Shown: one piece after another, positions 24,003 through 35,160 of the stretch
Layout: each line of letters starts with the position of its first letter
Numbering within the stretch: the first letter of the stretch is position 1
NCBI GenBank assembly: GCA_018398585.1
Contig: JAGTTD010000010.1
Span: forward strand, 30,110,638 to 30,174,637
Source of the DNA: Simmondsia chinensis
Taxonomy: Eukaryota; Streptophyta; Magnoliopsida; Caryophyllales; Simmondsiaceae
Length of the DNA: 64,000 nucleotides
Reading direction: 5' to 3'
Position numbers and translations under genes: made by a program
The notes under the pieces: generated by a model
What the model saw: only the letters and a program-made list of their open reading frames with translations
Told to the model about the DNA's origin: nothing
Database searches by the model: none

Positions 24003-24414
24003 TGTTAGCTTCCCAAAATTAATTTGAAAAACTAACCTTGTAGAAGAGAGTTTGAGATGAGAAAAGAAGGGAAGGGGATGAGAAAATAGAGAAAGGAGAT
24101 GAGAAATAGAGAATTCCCTTAGGAATAGGTTTTCATTTCATTGGATAGATCAAAATTACACTATAAGCTCTCCATTTATACAAGGATTCAAATCAACAAC
24201 CCTAGTTGAATGCAACAGCCGCAAAAAATCCCTGCAATGTACAAATTCTAACTGAATTTGCACAGGGCTGTCACGCGGCTGTCACGTGCTGGAGAGTAGC
24301 CTTAAGCCATTTAAACTAGTGCAATTTTAATTGTAGTTACATCATATAAACTCTAATCAAAAGTAATACTAAGAATAAAAATGCATTACAAGTAAAATTT
24401 ATTAATTCGTAACA
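24003..24414 (-). repeat. 3' LTR of Gypsy 1 (left copy)
   Basis: 412 bp, TGTTAGCTTCCC to TTCGTAACA on the plus strand; about 13 differences from the right copy. Confidence 0.95.
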
Positions 24415-24443
24415 ATCCCTCCATCTTGAAAAGCTTATTGTCC

Positions 24444-25751
24444 TCAAGAAGTAAAGCCCGGAAAAAGGCTCTTCAAGAAGTTGTAGTCCTCCCATGTTGT
24501 AAAGTGCTCATTCAAGTTGCTCCAAGTGACTTGGACTTTGTGAATCTTCCGGTTGTTCAGCTGCATCACTCGTTCAGATTTGACAGATCTGGGTTGCTGC
24601 ATTAAAACGCCATTTGCTTCAGCTATGGGCGGGTTTTGGCTCGTATCGGCATTTCTCTTAACCTGTTTTTTAAGGAGGGACACATGAAACACGGGGTGAA
24701 TGTAAGAATGTGAGGGTAAGTCGAGTTTGTATGCCACATTGCCAATTTTTTCCAGAATTTTGTAAGGACCGAAGTAACGAGCACACAACTTGACGTTGCG
24801 TCGAACAGCCATAGTTGATTGTCTATAGGGTTGTAGTTTGAGGTAGACCATGTCCCCGACGTCATAGTTCTTGTCTACCCTCCTCTTATCCGCATAATGC
24901 TTCATACGGGCTTGAGCTTGTTGGAGATTGTCCTTAAGCGATTGCAAGATCTGTCTCCTCTGCTGCACAAGCTGTGTTGCTGCTGAATCGGTGAGTTTGG
25001 GCTGTTGGATCAGCATAGGAGAAGGTAGAGAGTATCCATACAATGCTCGGAAGGGTGTAGTGCCAATGGTTGTGTGAAAATGTTTGTTGAACCAAAATTC
25101 GGCTAAGGAAAGCCAACGGTTCCACTCCTTGGGCTTCGAGAAGACCATGCTACGGAGATATTGCTCCACACATTGGTTGACTCTTTCGGTTTGCCCATCC
25201 GTTTGAGGATGGTAGGAAGAACTAGCCAACGTGGTTCCCATCAGCTTGAACAATTCCCTCCAAAAGTTGCTTGTGAAGATTTTGTCCCGGTCCGACACGA
25301 TGGATTGGGGCAATCCATGTAGCTTGTAGATGTTGTCGAGGAAGAGCTTTGCCAACTTCTTCGCAGTAACAGGTCGGGTAAGAGCAAGAAAATGACTATA
25401 TTTGGTGAAGCGATCCACCACGACCCATATGACCTCCATGCCTTCGGATTTCGGTAGCCCCTCAATGAAATCCATACTAATGTGAACCCAAGCACCGTCC
25501 GGAATGGGAAGAGGTTGAAGAAGTCCTTTGTATCGCAGATCTCCCAATTTTGTTTGTTGGCAAACATCACAAGATTTCACATAGTCGCTTACATCCTTTT
25601 TCGTGCTCGGCCACATGAAATAAGCTTTAATTCGTTGATAGGTGCCTTCCATACCCTCGTGACCTCCCCAAGCAGTGTCGTGTGAGGCTCGGATGACCTG
25701 TTTTCTCAAGTCGGTAGCAGCACCAACGTACAGTTTGCCCTGAACACGCAA
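24444..25751 (-). pseudogene. Gypsy 1 integrase with C-terminal chromodomain
   Basis: A 436-codon open stretch contains the zinc-binding HHCC region (ASHDTAWGGHEGMEGTYQ, then CDVCQQTK), the integrase core (ISMDFIEGLP; IVSDRDKIFTS; SSYHPQTDGQTERVNQ, holding the two Asp and the Glu of the DDE triad) and a C-terminal VTWSNLNEHFTTWED chromodomain that would direct insertion to marked chromatin. This frame is intact and its catalytic residues are present, but it is separated from RNase H by a stop (TAG, at about 25758-25760) and would not be made from the broken polyprotein. Confidence 0.92.
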
Positions 25752-25760
25752 TTGGCCATT

Positions 25761-27048
25761 CTACACTGTCGGTTCACTGTGTTCTGCAGCAACTTTCGGG
25801 TCGGTCTGGAGCACTGCAGCAGCCACCTTTTCATGAGCAAATGGATCCCCTTCGTAGGACTTGTGTAGCTCTTCGACCCAAGAAGGAATTACCACCGAAA
25901 TGGCTGAGCATGTGCCTGAAACAGTGTCCTCAAAACGCCTTGACAGTGCATTTGCAGCTGCGTTTTCTTTGCCACTTCTATACTCGATATCGTAATGAAG
26001 GCCTAACATTTTCATTAAGCCTTTCTTTTGAATCCTTGACATGATCTTCTATCCAAGGAGATATTTGAGGCTTTGGTGATCCGTCTGAATGGTGAATTAA
26101 TGACCTTCCAAATAATGCCTCCATTTCTCCACGGCTAAGAGAATGGCGAGGTACTCCTTCTCGTAAGTCGACATCGCCTGATGTTTGGGGCTTAGAGCTT
26201 GGCTTAGATATGCGATGGGCCTTCCTCTTTGAGAGAGAACAGCCCCAATACCTGTACCACTTGCATCCGTCTCTAAAACGAAGCCTTCGGTGAAATTCGG
26301 CATTGCCAAAATCGGTGTTGCACACGTAGCGGCTTTGAGAGCTTCAAAAGTGGCCTGAGACTTCTTGTTCCACCCAAAAGCATCCTTCTTCAAGAGCTCC
26401 GTTAAAGGTTTGGCAATGGAACCACAACCTTTAATGAATTTTCGATAATATCAGGTCAATCCCAAGAATCCTCTCAATTGCTTCAAGGTAATCGGGGTTG
26501 ACCATTCTTGCATTGCTCGGATCTTGTTAGGATCAGTAGCTATGCCCTATGATGAGATGATATGGCCCAAATATTCAAGCTTCTTTTGAGCAAACGAGCA
26601 CTTGGACAATTTTGCGAAAAAACCGGTGTTGTCGCATCAAGATGAATACTTGTCGAAGGTGTGTGAGGTGAGCTTCATATGTGGGACTGTAGATCAGTAT
26701 GTCGTCGAAGAATACCAGCACTGGCTTCCTTAAATAAGGCTTGAAGACGTCATTCATAGCAGCTTGGAATGTGGCCAGAGCATTTGTTAGACCGAAAGGC
26801 ATAACGATGAACTCGAAATGGCCATGATGAGTTTGAAAAGCAGTCTTGTAAATATCTGATTCGAGAACTCGGATTTGATGATATCCTTGCCTTAAGTCCA
26901 ACTTGAAAAAGAAGCACGCCCCATGAAGCTCAACAAGCAAGTCATCTATGACCGGTATCGGGAATTTGTCTTTCACTGTTAGTGTATTCAAACGGCGGTA
27001 TTCGATGCACATACGGGCTGTCCCATCCTTCTTCTTTACAAGGATCAA
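25761..27048 (-). pseudogene. Gypsy 1 RT and RNase H
   Basis: RT starts at [20 protein letters not shown] (about 27045) and has [23 protein letters not shown] and the catalytic [10 protein letters not shown] block at about 26700. A frameshift and stops near 26575-26420 separate it from RNase H (FVLETDASGTGIGAVLSQ, about 26280; YEKEYLAILLAVEKWRHYL, about 26150-26100). It ends in the tether VSGTCSAISVVIPSWVEELH. Confidence 0.92.
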
Positions 27049-29264
27049 GGGTGAAGCAAAAGGACTTCGCTTGGTCTAATGAAGCTCAACCGAAGCAATT
27101 CCTCCACTTGCCTCTCTATCTCGGCTTTTTGGCCATGGGGATACCGATATGGCCTAATTTTGAACGGGTCGGCATTTCCTCGTAAAGGTATGTCGTGGTC
27201 CACACTCCTTTGAGGAGGGAGGCTCTTAGGCTCTTCAAAGATGTCCCCGAACTCGTCAGTTAAGGTCTGAACAACAGGAGGATGAATCGGTTGCTGCATA
27301 ACCGGGCTCACCATGAATAAGTGACCGATCCATTGTATCGCCTTCTTCTTAATTCCACCTTGCACATCCTTTTCCTCGATTAATTTGAGCTGAGCTTCCT
27401 CGGACATGCCTTGCAAAGAAACCTTGGTGCCTTGAACTTCAAAAGCCACGATCATTTTATTGAAATCAAATACAACCGGGTTGAAGGACCTCATCCAATC
27501 TACTCCGAGCACCACGTCGCAACCACCCAAAGGAATCACTCGGAAATTGAAGGTGAAATGATGGCCTTGCATAGTCCAAGGGAAGGCTATGCACTTGTTT
27601 TGTGTTGTCAAGGAGTTCCCATCAACTACCATGATTGCCAAAGGATGAGTTTTCATCACTTCGTGCTTGACCTTCTTAATCAACTTCGGGTCAACGAAAC
27701 TATGAGTGCTTCCACTATCAATGAGGATAATAATGGAGTGTTTTCCAGCCCGTCCCTTGATTTTGATTGTGTTATGAGCCCCACTTCCGTTTAGAGCCTT
27801 CATGGAGATTTCGACCTCGTCATCACTTGAGTTGCCTTGTAAATTGCATTCAGTCTCTTCTAGTTCAGCATCTGACTCGGTACTGTCAGCTTCATTTTCA
27901 GCAGGGATTCGGCTCCCTCTTGCATACATAAGTGCTTGTGTTTTGCACCTATGCCCGGGTTGATACGGTTGGTTGCATCGAAAACAAAGTCTGGCTGAAA
28001 ATCTGTCACTGTTTTTACTGCCGAAACTCATGCTCTGCTGCACAGGTCTCGGTTTGCTACTGGAATGAGACTTTCCTTTGTCATATGAAGGGACTTGAGT
28101 TGCTTCAATCAATTTTGCTTTGTTGTAAGCGCTTGACAAAGTCTTAGGACCAATGGCTTTCACCATGTTTTTGATCCTAGGCTTAAGGCCACTCACAAAG
28201 CAAGAAACGTAGTATGATTCGGCATCCTCGGGAGCAATGGCAAAAACTGACATCAAATTTGCTCTCAAATTCTCAAATCTAAGCATGTATTCTCTCACAC
28301 TTGATGTTTGGACCAACTTGTTGAAGTTATCCACAACATCCGTTGATTCTCCTTCACCATACCATTCACACATCTCTTCTACGAAAAGGCCCCAAGAAAG
28401 ATGTGGTTTGCTTTTCAACAAACTATAGTACCAAACCTCATGATCACCATGAAGATGGAATGCGGCTAGCTAGAGCTTCTCCTCCTCAGGTATATTATAA
28501 TATAAAAAGTATCGATCACACCTCCTAAGCCAAGATTCCAGTTGTTTTCCATCAAATGGATCGATTTCGACCCTTGGCTGCCTATAAGAGCCACTCCTAC
28601 CCCCAGATGTGTTGTCATTTGACACATTTCTATGCTGATATAATTGATCCGGTGGTCTATCCATATGATCAAACACGTTGGGTGCAGCATTTTGGTGCAT
28701 AACAGAAATATATGGCCGATTGTCCTGATCTGAATTTTCTGCATTTGTTCGGTAATTAACAGGTCCAGACATTCGTTCTTGATTTTCTATATTAATTTCA
28801 GGTCGAATAGGTTGATTTGCAGCTGATCTAATGTTAATGGATGGTCCTACACCAGGTTGTAACATAGGGGATTTACCTCGGGTGTGCATTCCATCTTGTG
28901 ATCGATTCGGGCTGACTTGCTGCGATTCAGCACTTGCGTGCTGCTGATCAACTTCAACAGCTTGATGAATTTGGCTTGCTGGTTTAAGGATGGCTTCAAC
29001 AATTGATTCTCTTTGCTTGTTCATCTAATCTTGCAAAACCTCGAGTCGTTCTTCCAATTTCTGCAACCGATCATCTCTTTTTTCATCTTTTTCCACCAAC
29101 ATCTTCAGGATTTGCTGAATCCCATCGGTTTGGCTTCAATTTTCAGCAAATTATTGATCAAACTTGGCTTCCATGTTCTTGATTTGATCACGTAGCTCAT
29201 TTGAAGTGTCCATAATCGAACCGGTACCTCCAGCCCCTGTTCTTGTCCGAACTCCATCCGCCAT
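27045..29264 (-). pseudogene. Gypsy 1 gag and protease
   Basis: The probable start is the ATG at 29264 (MADGVRTRTGAGG). Early in-frame stops fall at about 29148, 29136 and 29025. Gag resumes at 29024-28470, has one TAG at about 28467, then stays open to 27045. The zinc knuckle CFRCNQPYQPGHRCK is at about 27990-27945, and the protease LIDSGSTHSFVD (Asp-Ser-Gly active site) at about 27720, followed by VVLGVDWMRSF. The stops lie where the related Gypsy 2 copy or family consensus has Gln. Confidence 0.92.
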
Positions 29265-29325
29265 TTTTTTGCTTCAAATTTTTTTTTTTTTTAAATAGCT
29301 CAATCAATGTTGATGATTGATAAAA

Positions 29326-29340
29326 CCAACTCTGATACCA
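29326..29340 (-). other. Primer binding site of Gypsy 1
   Basis: On the minus strand TGGTATCAGAGTTGG, matching the initiator tRNA-Met site of chromoviruses, 2 bp from the LTR. Confidence 0.9.
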
Positions 29341-29342
29341 AT

Positions 29343-29755
29343 TGTTAGCTTCCCAAAATTAATTTGGAAAACTAACCTTGTAGAAGAGAGTTTGAGATGA
29401 GAAAAGAAAGGAAAGGGATGAGAAAATGGAGAAAGGAGATGAGAAATAGAGAATTCCCTTAGGAATAGGTTTTCATTTCATTGGATAAATCAAAATTACA
29501 TTATAAGCTCTCCATTTATACAAGGATTCAAATCAACAACCCTAGCTGAATGCAACAGCCGCAAAAAATCCCTGCAATGTAACAAACTCTAACTGAATTT
29601 GCACAGGGCTGTCACGCGCCTGTCACGTGCTGAAGAGTAGCCTTAAGCCATTTAAACTAGTGCAATTTTAATTGTAGTTACGTCATATAAACTCTAATCA
29701 AAAGTAATACTAAGAATAAAAATACATTACAAGTAAAATTTATTAATTCGTAACA
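29343..29755 (-). repeat. 5' LTR of Gypsy 1 (right copy)
   Basis: 413 bp, about 97% identical to the left copy; followed by the second GAGAC duplication. Confidence 0.95.
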
Positions 29756-29824
29756 GAGACATATTTGTCTCAGGCTTAAGATCATAAACGATCTACTCGA
29801 AAGAAAGTAATATTACTAAATTGT

Positions 29825-29929
29825 GTAAAGTCTGAAAAGAACCTTGTGGATCCATTGATAAAGACATTATGTCGAAAAATGGTTGTGGAAACATCGAGGG
29901 GGATGGGACTAAAGTCTATGTATGAATGA
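29825..29929 (+). pseudogene. Copia 3 RNase H C-terminus
   Basis: The frame VKSEKNLVDPLIKTLCRK, then VVETSRGMGLKSM, ends in TGA at 29927. It is the conserved end of copia pol (the DPLTKGL and SRGMGLK blocks). It proves that the LTR pair at 19507/30530 belongs to a copia element on the plus strand. Confidence 0.8.
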
Positions 29930-30529
29930 GCTATGATGTATCCAACTTGGTTTTAACAGGTTCACTGTGAAAAGTCATAGTTTTATTCAAGGAGTGTACT
30001 GTATTTTATGTTATCTCTCCCTATGATGTGACAGTGTGGAGACGAGTTCATAGCCACATGTTTAGTGGTGTAAGCGAGGCTTGCACTTAATTGACACTGT
30101 CGTTATGTTACCAAGGGGTGAGGTTGAGCTTTACCTCTTAATAGACCCACAGCCATATGTTTAGTGGTGTGCGGTAGTACACACTTAATGGGATCCACCT
30201 ATGTAGGTGTGGGAGCATGGCCGCTTCCTATGAAGGTTTAAGACTTGCCTTCTAGAGCGCCTATGAATATCCGGGATGAGGGCACGGCCGATAAAACGCG
30301 CCAAACCGCTGGAGTTGCCAAGATCTGGAGTTTAGTATGTGTCCGAGTGGCATACTATACAACCCCTTATGAGGTTCAAGACGAAAGTCACCTCGCAAGC
30401 TGTTGGTCCTAAACTTAGGTTACACTAAGTGACGATTCAAGTCGCGAGACATTGGCATTAAAAAACTGAATTCCCGTTGTCCAATTTATTCTTCTTTATT
30501 CTTTTCCGCTTGTATCTTTTGTGGGGGAT
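29930..30529 (+). other. 3' untranslated part of Copia 3
   Basis: Non-coding sequence between the pol stop and the polypurine tract. It contains a short internal repeat (CCATATGTTTAGTGGTGT near 30140 and CCACATGTTTAGTGGTGT near 30055). Confidence 0.6.
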
Positions 30530-31456
30530 TGTTGGAAAAATGATACAAGCTAACTCTTAGCTTTATGAGGGAGTTGTATCCCACATTGAAAAAATAATGT
30601 GAGTGATTCTTTTCTTAATAGGTATATTTATTTTTCGGAGAATATTTTTCAAGACTTGTTACTAACCGCTTACCCGTAGCTGCTTAATGTCATAAAATAT
30701 GACTGTTGGAGATTCATAAGCAATTAAACAATATAACCGTTACAATTTATTACGTCTGTTATGACCGTTAGTATTTATAACTAATTAAATCCCTTCATAA
30801 AATTACACTTTATACCAATTTTCAGTTCGCCTAACAAACCAACCACTCTCTTTCTCTCTCTTCTCTTTTTAGGATATAATATTGTGCTTTATTTATTCAC
30901 TAAAAAAAAACCATCCAGCGGCAAATATTAGGTATAAAGAGAGAGAAAGTGAGTGGAGAAATTCATCAAAGAGGCCCCCCCTCCTCTCTCTCTCAATATA
31001 TACTCAGTTATGCTCTCTCTCACCTCATTCTCAGTCACTCCATCCCTCCTCAAATTTGGACAAAGTTCAAGGTACTCCTACTTGGCAATTAACGAGTGCA
31101 TGTTAAGAGTCGGATAGTGTCAATCCTGGAGGATGGCTGCCGGTTATACTGTGTGCACCGGAGCAGCGGTGAAATCATCTTTTAGGACAGTGGTCTTTAC
31201 TACGGCGCGGTATCATCGTTTTGTAAAATATTTCTAATTGTTCTCTCCTTCGTTGCTATGCTTGAAAATTAGTCAATTTTCTAACAATTATTTGATTGCT
31301 ATGTTTAGATAATTATTTCTAAATTTTCTGTATTTTTCCAAGAAATTTTTTTGTTGCAGTATTTCGGTATTTTTTACTACAGTATTTCAATATTCTCTCA
31401 GCAATTTTCACTGTATTTTCATTGCTATTAGCTGCAAGTTCGTTGTTTTTCTAACA
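30530..31456 (+). repeat. 3' LTR of Copia 3
   Basis: 927 bp, TGTTGGAAAAATGATAC to TTTTTCTAACA, preceded by the purine tract and followed by ATACT. Confidence 0.9.
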
Positions 31457-31461
31457 ATACT

Positions 31462-33400
31462 TAGAAATTTCTTTGCACTTATATGCTAAGTGATATAATA
31501 ATAAGTTTTAATGCAGCCCGCCTTTCACAATTGGCAGGGTTTCTTAGCAGATCCACCTTGGTGAGATGCGCGAATTGGTGAGAAGGGAGGCGACGCAGCA
31601 GGAAGTTGGGCGTTGATGGAGTTTTACTTTAATTGGAAAAGTTTAGTATTAGATGAGTATATTTTTAATATTTATCTTTGTATTTATCTCTTTATCTCTA
31701 GTCATTTATTTTAGGGAGATAACACGGATTGCAATCTCAACCGTTTATCTCTAGATTATGACTTTTAGTCTAATGAGAAAAGCTTCTCTATTTAAAGAGA
31801 TGGCTAGCTAGGATTTTATTCATTCAATTTTCTAGATTATTTTTCATTAGTTGTTAGTTCTTTTTATTCTCGGGTGTAAGAATTAGAATAGATTTTGTTT
31901 TCATTTTGTTCTTTATTATTTTCATAATAAGAAGTAAGGGAAGACTGGTGAACCTTCTCATTCCATAATTTTTCATCTACAGGCTGCACCAAGTATATCA
32001 AACAAAAATATCTTTCATTAGAATTTTATATTTTCCTAGATAAACTAAATAATTTCATCTTATAAATTTGTATATGTTCACGTTTGAGCAAACTAAGATT
32101 AAACTGAGACATATGACATGAATTTACATCGGAGAATTTTTTCCCTCAGTAAGGAAAATGTTTTCTGTTTTGTTTTTGAGGGAAGTTCATTTCTTCTCAA
32201 TGCAGGAGAAATTTTTTCCTAATAAGTAGTTATTGCAATAAACTTATGAAAAAAGTGATAAAAATAAAATTAAGTTACATATTAGTACCCTAAGTTTGAC
32301 ATATTAATTTTTTAATTAACAAATTTTGTGAAATAATTTTTTGGTCGAAATGATACATATATTTGGTAAATTGTCCGATTGATGGTTTGGTATAGTGAAA
32401 AATTTGTCATCATTTGTTAATAAAACTACCACTACTATTCGCCTCTTCCCGCATGTGAACTGTAATGCTTTGATACTGCTAATTAAGAAAAGTTCAATAA
32501 GATGTCTGTTTTACACCCTTGCCAACTTTCATTTGGCCTATTCTATTAATTACATATAGCTTTTGCACTAAAATTTTACAAAGTTTGTTCACTAAAAAAT
32601 TAATATACGAAATCTCACTATACTAAGGTGTAATTTACCCTTAACATGTAAGGTAATAAAAATTTTCTCCAAAACAAAATGAAGCGTAGGTAAATCTTTA
32701 TGCCATTGATCTTACAAGCATGCCCTAATTAAATGGGTTTATTTAGTAAACAAAATCTTCTTTGAAGTCTTCTCTATTACTAGAGCCATGCGAGGAGCAT
32801 CTCTAGTATCCAAATCATTAATTGATATCCTTTTCTTCCAATACTTAGCGACAAAAGCTATAGTACAAAGCAGACGCATCCACAAGAACGAGGTCTAAGC
32901 GTACACTCAAAACCTATTAATTGATATCCCTAAGAGCATATTTAGTATTAGGGTAATGTTATTGAAACGGCAAAATTGTTATTATCAAAGCAAAATTGTA
33001 GTTTCATTGAATTTTTGTGGCTCTTATTATTTGTCAGTTACATTATTCCTCTTGCAATAACAATTTTTGTACGGATAATAATAGCTCTCGAGTATTATTT
33101 GTGCTTTGATTTTTATTTTTTTTTTTTACAAAAGCTAAAAATCAAATTTTAAACATTAGTTTTCTTTATTTTAGTTTTTTTAAATTTTCTCCTTATTTGG
33201 ATTTAAAACTAACAAAAAAAAAAAATTAAAAAGGTAATAATTTATTTATGAAACCCGATTTTCCTTTTTGTCATAAAACCAAATAATATAAACAGAATAT
33301 AATATCAAAAATACCCTAAATGAATCATGCAAGAAATAGGAAAAGTAAATATAGTAAAATTTTATGGTAATCTTTCGTTTATTAACTCATTACATTTTGT
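31462..33400. other. Non-coding AT-rich DNA, possible LTR fragment at 31600-31980
   Basis: The piece around 31700-31980 (a TTTAAAGAGATGG motif, then a T-rich leader-like part) has the look of an LTR, but no ends or duplication were found. The rest, up to the promoter of the proline-rich gene, shows nothing beyond A/T runs. Confidence 0.35.
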
Positions 33401-33411
33401 GCAATGTGCCC

Positions 33412-33419
33412 TATATAAT
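33412..33419 (+). promoter_or_regulatory. TATA box of the proline-rich membrane protein gene
   Basis: TATATAAT lies 71 bp upstream of the ATG at 33491, with a clean leader containing AATAAAATAAGC and no upstream ATG. Confidence 0.6.
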
Positions 33420-33490
33420 ACCTCACAAATAAAATAAGCATCATTCATTCATCAACGGGCCAATTACATTAAAATTACCCTGGTGTTACA

Positions 33491-33916
33491 ATGTCATCAA
33501 TGGATATGCCACCGTCACCGCCGCCACCACCACCGTTGTCGCTGCCATTTCCTTTTCCAACGACACCACCATCACCGCCAAATGTGTTCCCGACACTGCC
33601 AATGGAGCCACCATATCCATTTCCAACAACACCCCCATGGCAGACAACTCTGTTCCCTCCTCCTCCGGTGCCTATTGAGTCAAGCAACGGTTGGACCAAT
33701 AGGATAATGGTCATGACCGGTCTTGTTGTAGCAGCGGTTCTATTCCTCGGCGTTTTGTCTTATACGATTCATAGAATGCTTAGAAGAGGACACAGGGACG
33801 GTCAAGTCACGGAGGAGGAGCAGCAAAGTACACCACATGAATCGTCCCCTACAAGTGATAACGAAGCTCAACAAGAAAATCCTCCGTTAAATCATCGTTA
33901 TTTCTTTGTTTATTAA
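33491..33916 (+). CDS. Small proline-rich single-pass membrane protein
   Basis: A 141-codon intronless frame. Residues 7-62 are Pro-rich (PPSPPPPPPLSLPFPFP; the block PFPTTPP occurs at 21-27 and 43-49). Residues about 72-93 (IMVMTGLVVAAVLFLGVLSY) form one transmembrane helix, followed by the basic stretch HRMLRRGHR and an acidic, polar tail. No N-terminal signal peptide is evident, so the orientation is uncertain, but the basic side suggests that the C-terminus is cytosolic. The layout is that of the outer and membrane parts of PERK-type receptor kinases without any kinase domain; that resemblance is compositional only. A TATA box 71 bp upstream supports expression. It may be a real lineage-specific gene or a truncated copy. 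Confidence 0.6.
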   Translation: MSSMDMPPSPPPPPPLSLPFPFPTTPPSPPNVFPTLPMEPPYPFPTTPPWQTTLFPPPPVPIESSNGWTNRIMVMTGLVVAAVLFLGVLSYTIHRMLRRGHRDGQVTEEEQQSTPHESSPTSDNEAQQENPPLNHRYFFVY

Positions 33917-35015
33917 AAGGGTTACCTTAATATGTTTTGATTCGAAGTGACAATGATTCATGCAACTCTGGTTCTTTTGTTTCTGGTTTTATATAATGAC
34001 TTTGGATATGGGTTTTTATGTTTCTTTGTTTTGCTTTTTATCTTATTATAACCATCGCGAAAAAATCTTATAAATGTAATTAATAGTGGTATACACACTA
34101 AAAAAATTCTTAATGCATATATATACTTAATGTTGAGTGTCACATATATCAACGTATGCCATTTCAGTTAAGAATCTAATTGGACTGACTATATATCGGT
34201 CAAGTCTTCGATTATAGCATTTGAGCCTAATTAGTCTTTGCTCTAGTTTGGTCTGATATTGGAAAGCCCAAAAATTAGACCAAAGATGATATGCCTAATT
34301 TTGCATTAAATATTCTGGTACATAATTTTAATATAAATATGTATAATATGTATCAAAAAAATTTATATTTATTAAGATTATCATTAAATTATATATATAT
34401 TATGCATATTATACCATTATCACTACTTCTAAGTTTATATTTTATGTTTGGAAACCATTTTTTTTTTTTTTAATTGCGCTTGCTAGCTAGGAAACCTATT
34501 CAAATTAATCCAATCCAGTTTTTAACCGGTCTTGGATTGAAGTAACTCGATTTTAATAGGTTTCATTCATAGTCTTATGATTTGAGATATATAGTTTGGT
34601 CTTTAATCCAAACCAATCCGATTTGGTCCTACGTTGGACCAATGTTTACCCCTATTCCAAACTTGGGCTTCGTTCGGCTAGAAAATGTCATCTTCTATAT
34701 ACTTTTTAGTATCTTTTCATATGAGTAGAAAGTAAAAATGATTTGAAGAGAAAAGTTGTCACTCCATATGAGAAATATTGGCTTTTTTTTTTTTTTTTTT
34801 TCCAAGGAAGAAGTCATTGTTGTTTACAATGTTCCTCAGGCCTCATTTCAAACGTCATATGGTCTTATTTTATCCATCTCAATTTCACCTCAAGTTATAG
34901 GGAACGAAAACATTAAATCGATTTAAACACGTAAAAAAATAAAAAAAATGATATGGAATCCACCGAAAGAGGAAAAGAAATTAGGGTTTTGTATTAAGTA
35001 CATATGTACATATAT

Positions 35016-35160
35016 ATAAAGGACAACATATTTTGGAGAAAAAAAAACTAGGGCTTGAATTCATGTTTATATATATGTACAGGGAGGTAATAAGTTATAT
35101 ATATATATAGTACAACATACTTTGGAGAAAGAAAACAAGGGCTTGAATTCATGTTTATCT
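35016..35160 (+). repeat. Local tandem duplication, about 91-bp period
   Basis: The stretch around CAACATATTTTGGAGAAA to CTTGAATTCATGTTTAT at 35020-35070 recurs at 35111-35157 (CAACATACTTTGGAGAAA onward), separated by TATATA-rich DNA. Confidence 0.75.

Larger units (their letters stand above)
24003..29755 (-). mobile_element. Ty3/gypsy chromovirus 'Gypsy 1' (5753 bp), inactive, nested in Copia 3
   Basis: LTRs 24003-24414 and 29343-29755 (about 97% identical) are flanked by the duplication GAGAC (23998-24002 and 29756-29760). On the minus strand the primer site TGGTATCAGAGTTGG follows the 5' LTR, and AGATGGAGGGATT precedes the 3' LTR. Order on the minus strand: gag, protease, RT, RNase H, integrase, chromodomain, as in plant chromoviruses. 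The proteins closely resemble those of Gypsy 2 at 55313-60954, but the LTRs are of a different subfamily. Removing it rejoins Copia 3 at GAGAC. Confidence 0.96.
19507..31456 (+). mobile_element. Old copia-type LTR element 'Copia 3', mostly non-coding, hosting Gypsy 1
   Basis: Direct repeats 19507-20358 and 30530-31456 are the LTRs, flanked by the exact duplication ATACT (19502-19506 and 31457-31461). A polypurine tract (TTTGTGGGGGAT) abuts the right LTR. The only coding trace is the copia RNase H end at 29825-29929. No primer site follows the left LTR, and gag, protease, integrase and RT were not found in 20359-24002. The LTRs differ at roughly one base in seven to eight over the first 100 bp and by indels, so the insertion is older than the gypsy nested in it. 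Confidence 0.88.
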
